Shown here in pieces: positions 33,974 through 64,000 of a stretch of DNA of 64,000 nucleotides (position 1 is its first letter; each line of letters begins with the position of its first letter). The DNA comes from Acanthaster planci. Its lineage: Eukaryota; Echinodermata; Asteroidea; Valvatida; Acanthasteridae. Location of the stretch: the NCBI RefSeq assembly GCF_001949145.1, contig NW_019091576.1:71289-135288 (forward strand), given 5' to 3'. The translations under genes and the position numbers were made by a program. Under the pieces are notes generated by a model that was given only the letters and a program-made list of their open reading frames with translations, was not told where the DNA came from and did not search any database.

Positions 33974-36900
33974 CTCTGTGGAGTGAATGGACAAAACAAG
34001 GCATGAATAGCTACATGGATACAATAAAACATTATGACCACTGCTGAAAACTCAAGGAAATAATACCACACGCTACTTTATACAATTAAATAAGGATACT
34101 TGACCTCTGAGGTCTACCACAAGCGGCTTAAGAGTACATGTATGTACATCCCGACCCCGAATGTTTGAATAAAACTAGTAAAAATACGTTTACTTTCTGT
34201 TGAAATGTCTGGGATACAACCAATGTCATTTTTCACTAAAGAACATTCCAAACAATGACAAACAGGAAGAAAGGTCCAAAGAATTAGTGGCTGAGCACTC
34301 TGTATAGAACTCCCTTATTTGTGATCAGAGAGCAAATACATGTACATGTATGTATGTATGTGCAAAGGGCAACTGAATGTCATCAGTGCAACTATACAGT
34401 CAGCAGTTGGGTAAAGACAGTATCAGCTTGTACATATTCGGATGAAAAGTAGTCCTCCACACTTTGTGCTCTGTACGCACAACCCGTGTGCAGGACTTTC
34501 AATAGTGGCTCTCATGCGAAGCCCACATACATGTACATGTACCACTGCTAATAACGGCAGGGTTTCTTTCTATTTGTACCTAGTCAAAAGTCCCCTTTTC
34601 ACCCCTCTCCCCACAGAATTCAGCCCCCTCCAGTCTTGGCTGGCTGGGTGCAGTTAGCCATGTGCCGGATGATTCCCAGCGGAACCTAGCAGACTGCATG
34701 CTAAACTGAATGACATACACAAATGCTGAACACGTACATGTTCATAATGCTGAGAACCATTGCTCAGCAGCACACATGTGCATGTACATGCACATCGATT
34801 ACACACAGACAAGCCACTTAAAGCAACTGGTGAAGCATACTGTGGGCAGCGTGGGTCTCTACATTACAGAATGGCACTGCTTGTTCTACTAATGTGCAAG
34901 CCATGCTACATGTATGAAGCACACTGTACAAGGAGCAAGGAAATACCTGCTATGTGTGAGCAGTGCACAGCTACCATGAACTGTTTACTAAGGCAAACGG
35001 CTACAACAGAAAAAGATGGAGAGCTAGAACAGACAGGTGGCTACAACTGATATGCTTTATACAGCATTTTCTTTCAGAAAGAAAATATCCCTTAAGGCTA
35101 ACTGTGAAGGTGACCAAAACTGAATGGCGACAACCACAAGGGTCCAAGAAATGGCGTTATCTTTTCAGACAGACAGCACACTTCAAAGGTGGCAATAAAT
35201 TTTCTCGTCAGGATCACTACTGACAAAAAAATGGTGCAAATTAGGTAGTTGCTTGTGTCCTTTGTCGGTCACCCCAAGGCAAAAATCTTCATTATAATGC
35301 CTAATTAAAGAGGAATGTTTTGCTTTGAAGTGTACCCACAGGTACGGCATCTGTCATACTGAGGCTTCCCTTAAACTTCATGGTGGACATCTTGCATATA
35401 TAATCCTGACAAACATGTAATTCACCTATTTAAACGGTGATACCAAACAAACACAAATGCAGTTAAACGCCTCAAGGACAGCCATACTGCTATTTTACAC
35501 ACACACTTCCAACAAAAATTGTATGCATAAAAAGTATTGTTTAAAAAACCTCCCACTTTTTAAGTTTTTTGACAAACAGAATGGAGAAATCTTGTCAATA
35601 CTTTCAAATAATGCACTGTAAAAACACTTTCTCAATGACAACCCCTCATTGAGACACGGCACTGAGTAGTGCTTCTGTTCAAATATCGATCTCTTTTTGT
35701 GATGACGAAAACTTTGCTGGCATTTGACAATTTTAAGTTGTGTAAATCTTTCTGAACTTCATGCGCATTGTCTGAACATTCTAAATGTACTGTGCATGTG
35801 GTTGTGAGCATAAGCCTTGTCATGAACACTGATATTAACACAACAGGTCTAATTTCCAATGAAAACAGTAACATAATTCTATCACTTTCCCACACTGGGT
35901 CCTGTGCAAACAGTTTCCCTACCATAAGAAAACACGGATGAATTAAGAGCGTCAGAAAAAGATGTAGCTTTACTTATTACACAGACTTCCAGCAAAAAAA
36001 ACAAAAACAAAGTTCTGCAGGTGGCTATCCACGGCTGAACACTTAGCATATGAAAAGATGAGAAAATAGAAAAATCAATTAAGGGCACGAGATGTATACT
36101 AGTGACTGGCAAGTGAACAGATTATTTACAATGACAAGTGGAAAAATACCCAATATTGTGTAGAAGAAATATGTCCTTCTACCCCATGCATTCTGTGTTT
36201 GTGGCTTCCTTGGGAACAACTGAACTTGTGCAAGATCTAAATCTTAGAAATACAGACATTCAAGTACAACTCCAAAAACCCAAGCCCTCATTTTCGCCAC
36301 CAAGTCTCAGTTCAACAGACCTAAAGATTTGATGCACTATAGTTAACATCCGTTACGTTGAATGATACCTCAAATGCTGATTCCAAACAGCATTCTCAAG
36401 CTCTCTGATGCCAGTAGAAAAATGTGTTCTGATATCAGCGGAGGGATTCATCTACATGTTTATGTGCCACTGAGGTACCCATCACCGTGCATATATGTAG
36501 TTTGGTGAAATACAGGGTTTTAAGAAGTGTGGTAACGCTTGCATAGTAAAACTAAACTACATGTACTGTACATGTGCACGTGAAATCAAATCACAGCCTA
36601 AATTATTTTGTGAACAGCTCAAGTAACTAAACGGCAGTGTTGAAACTGGCAAAGGAAACACAATTCCATTTATCCACATAGAGTAGAAGTGGGTGGGCCA
36701 CGGGGTCATGAATCCACCAAAATACTGCAAAACCAGCTGTTTGGTTTCAAACTGCATGTTTGTGAGGTGGAAGCACAGAGCAAAAGAAGTGAGTGAGCGG
36801 TGAAGATTTGACTGAAAAAAAGAAGAGAAAAACTAATTGTAAGCAGCTTGATGTGAAACATGAATAGCTCTGGTTGGTGCTGGGAATGGTGAGAAAGAGC

Positions 36901-39900
36901 AGGGGGGGAAGGGTCTTGCTACCTTGTCAAGACTAGCTGGACGAAGCCTCAATCCTCATCTGCCCCCGATGATGAACAAGGGCACTGTGATTTACAAAGG
37001 GAGCAAGAAGTCACACATTGATCTCATTTCAAATGATAAGGCCGTCCTGACGCTGAACTGGTGTTTTTGAGCAGTTTCACTCAAGATGATTACCAAAATT
37101 ACCACTGTCTGCACTTGGACATTTGACTCGAGCAAACACACATACACGTACATGTGTTATCAGGATTGTGGTCACACGAAACTGAGCTGACAATTATATT
37201 TACACCTGTCTGTCATCAGTCATCCCATATCATTGTCTTGTTTCTTAAAATGTTCAGCCTTTTGGAACACTCTTGGTCAGTGAAGCGATAATATTTATGA
37301 GTGCAAAGGTAATAATGATTTCGTTCAGTGACAGACTGAATATTCCATTCCATGAAGCAGGCTGAGTGGAATGGAAAATTCAATCTGTCAACATTTGATA
37401 TTGTCCTTTTCACTGCACAAATGAGCAACATTCATTATATATAAATCCTCTTTATGTACGATGTTTTATCTTCTCAGTTGGCATGAAAGCGTGACACAAA
37501 ATTCATAACATGACATGCAGCCTGTGTGATATCTTTGGCTGGCCAGTCTGCCGTTTTTTATGCTTTGCTCTGTCCTTTGTTCAATTTTGGATGAAAGTCA
37601 CAGGAAATACCAGTAGTTGTGGATTGGATACCTCAGGAAAGTTTATTATACATGTACATGTACTTTGTAACACTGCACTATAACGCAGGCAAGCTAGCGT
37701 TATCAGTATCATACCTCGTGGACAGATCGCTGCATATCTGCCTGGGAGTAAATTGAGTTGATAACTATACCAGCAATGGGGACACGATCGGTCAACCCTA
37801 AACCACGGTGGAGTATTTGTCAATAAATAAGTAAGAATCAGAATGTTGTGACTGAATATCCTATGCAACCTTTGGCCCCTGGCATTTGTAAAGTACAAAA
37901 CAATCCCACTCCCCAAACTGTGTTGATGTAAGCATGGCCCACTTTAGGGGTGATCACACAGTTCAACCGGGGAACTAGAAAGCAGGGCATTGTTGTCTTC
38001 TTGGGTAAAGGGACGTAGTATGGCAGTGAAGAAATGTGCACAGTACGTGTACATGTATGTGCTAGTAGGTAAGGTACTGGTTGTCCAAACACCAATGGAC
38101 CTTTTTCTCTCTTGGTTTCTATCAATGCATAATGAGTTAAAATCCTGTTTCCACTGCCACTTTGTGCAACTGTCCCACAAGGCCCTGTGGACTGTATGCA
38201 GGTAAACCTTTAACTCAGCCCACAAACCACTGCCTGCGGAAGATGTTACTTGAGGACGAATTAAACTGCTTGTGGTTGAATCGATCTGGGTGAGATGACC
38301 AGCACACTGATGTGTTATGAGAAAATGGGACCACAGTTAACAGTTCAAATTCCTTCAAGTTTTCTTGAAAGAACCTCTAGGCACAGCAGGAAAAATGACT
38401 GAACCTAGGTCCCCATAATTAGTCATAGTAATGATTTTTAAAGTAAACCACATAAGCATCCACCACCAAATTTCTCATGCACAGCTCTCAATCGTCACCC
38501 TATCCGTCGACTGTTTTCTTTACTAAAATTGTAAATGACATATACAAAATCTTCTGTTTAATGCGATAAACAAAACTGTCAATGATTGAATGGATCCAAT
38601 CTGGGATCCTCAGTCCCTGAGATGATTAAACCCAAAATGATTCTTATTTTCAGGGTACAACTGTGACCAGTTTACAGTGGAGACTGTACAACATTAAACC
38701 TATACTCTGCAAGTTTTGCAGTTCTGTGAACGCCATGTGGGCATTTCTGTATGCAGTGGTGGGTGAACTGTCCGCTCGTCCTTGCAAGTGACTGCAACTG
38801 GTTTTGTACACATCAAAGAAGCTTGAATTAATCTGTGGAGGTCGAGCATGTATGGAGCAACAAGCATCCATGTGGGATGACTAGACTTGCGGCAAACTTC
38901 TGCAGAGCAACCCTGTCTTGGAGGGTTATCTTGAGCAAATGACTGCCAGGGATCGAAACCTACAGAGTCCAAGTCTGAGATGGACCGCAACGGTGCTTAT
39001 TGCATCTACTGATTTAAATGGATAAATTTGGGATGAAATTATACCATCATCTGGGCAAGTTTACTGTGAAATAATACTGTTGACAATGACAAATGGGTAA
39101 AATGCCACGAAAAAGGTTTCAGCAAAATGGCCGCAACAGAGAACACCGATGCTTCCCTACCAAAAGTACACTGGAGCACTCCTCGATCAGTACCATGGGT
39201 ATCAAATCAAGCCTTGCTGCATCCAGATGTGCATGCAGGTGCAAACACAACCTGATTGAAGCATTTAATACCAACAGCTGTTGGCGTATCACAGTCAGAG
39301 GAAAACAAAATCTGGCTACTCGGTCTTATTGCAATTTTAAAACACATGAGACTATTAAACTCTACTGGCAAAGGATAATAACTGACAGGAGATGATGCTG
39401 ACATGAAATGATACCATTCTGGCCAGCATGCACGGCTAAGCATGTAATGAGCTACAAGTGTGCGCCGTCAGCTACTGAGGAAAAATGAGGGACTTTCATG
39501 TAGCTACTTGAATGTGCAATTTCTACAGTGGACGTCTTTGCTGACACGTTGGCAGTGATAATCTTCCCAACCCTACCCAAAGCCCGCCACTGACAATTCG
39601 TGACATCCTTGCTAATGGAACAGGTGGAGGGAGGCATGAAACATCCAAATGTCTGTTGTGTGTCTTTTGCTTTTTTCTGAGACATGGGGTTGGTCTCTGA
39701 AATAGCACCTGTACTGAGCAGATTACGAAGGCACACTTAGAACAAGAAATAAGCCTATTCAAAGCATCAGTCTCGATAATTCCATCTCAAACACGGAATA
39801 ACTAGAAACCCGTGATTTTAGTTTTCCATTCAAGTTCTCAGTCTTGGAGAAATTTCTGGCCTTTAGATGATTGACCACCATGCCGTGTTGCTTTAATACA

Positions 39901-40162
39901 GTTAAAGCTTATTAAAAAGTTCTTTGCACATGAAGACAGGATGAATGAGAAATGAGATGTTCTATGCCTGCTAGTTCTCTCTCTGGGCATGCCACATTAT
40001 CAGGCACTCAACTGCCACTACACGACCACAGGCCTTCTGTAATGGTATCTACGGATGTATCTAGCAAATGCATGACAGTTCCGACAGCGATCAGGAAGTT
40101 CTTCATGGGGAACAACCTCACAGCTTTTGGAGCTTTAGGAAAGTGTAATTTGTCGGTCTTAC
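33974..40162. other. Probable last intron of the GRK gene
   Basis: Non-coding, AT-rich DNA with many ACATGTACATGT runs (for example 34338-34352 and 34528-34542). No gene or full transposon recognised. If the terminal exon at 33803-33973 is wrong, this may instead be 3' UTR or flank. Reading through the donor at 40163 adds only about 18 codons before a TGA at 40118. Confidence 0.45.
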
Positions 40163-63977
<23,815 letters not shown>

Positions 63978-64000
63978 CTACATGAAATACCAGTAAATAA

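Noticed and set aside
36933-36959. 27 nt candidate GRK last exon ending in Ser-Ser-Ser-stop
   Set aside because: Phase 0 fits, but the acceptor lacks a pyrimidine tract and the peptide is very short. The exon at 33803-33973 is better supported.

Overview
The window is nuclear DNA from an animal, most likely an invertebrate deuterostome (cephalochordate, echinoderm or hemichordate). The evidence is four intron-bearing genes whose predicted proteins resemble vertebrate orthologues closely and in exon order, with canonical GT-AG introns of about 0.1-10 kb. The DNA is AT-rich and full of short transposons and the palindrome TACATGTA. The species cannot be fixed from the sequence alone. No prokaryotic features (operons, Shine-Dalgarno sites, CRISPR) are present.

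Layout from left to right. (1) 1482-5534, plus strand: the last four coding exons of PYROXD2, with the 5' part outside the window. The third of these exons exists in two tandem, individually intact versions of 118 nt that look mutually exclusive. (2) 7553-12390, minus strand: a complete RPL26 coding sequence of three coding exons (146 aa), convergent with PYROXD2. Its probable non-coding first exon and promoter lie in the left arm of a large inverted duplication at 12801-13580. (3) 14198-26203, plus strand: a complete ten-exon ACADSB (short/branched-chain acyl-CoA dehydrogenase, 426 aa), divergent from RPL26. Intron 2 carries a dead antisense non-LTR retrotransposon. (4) 40163-63900, minus strand: ten exons of a GRK4/5/6-type G-protein-coupled receptor kinase, convergent with ACADSB. 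They cover the end of the RGS-homology region, the whole kinase domain and most of the C-terminal extension. A likely terminal exon is at 33803-33973, with a poly(A) signal 64 nt beyond the stop. The N-terminal exons lie beyond the right edge.

The genes do not form a pathway: PYROXD2 and ACADSB are mitochondrial flavoproteins, RPL26 is ribosomal and the GRK is a signalling kinase. Their proximity is still informative, because PYROXD2, GRK5 and ACADSB all lie on human 10q, which suggests an old linkage group.

The rest is introns and intergenic DNA with many repeats. These include at least eight copies of a roughly 580 bp TTAA-flanked element with terminal inverted repeats, tRNA-derived SINEs, several small inverted-repeat elements, a 36 bp minisatellite and TACATG runs. 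Two spliced-exon-like plus-strand ORFs inside the large GRK intron (60462-60664 and 62210-62417, the latter followed by AATAAA) may belong to an unrecognised antisense gene.
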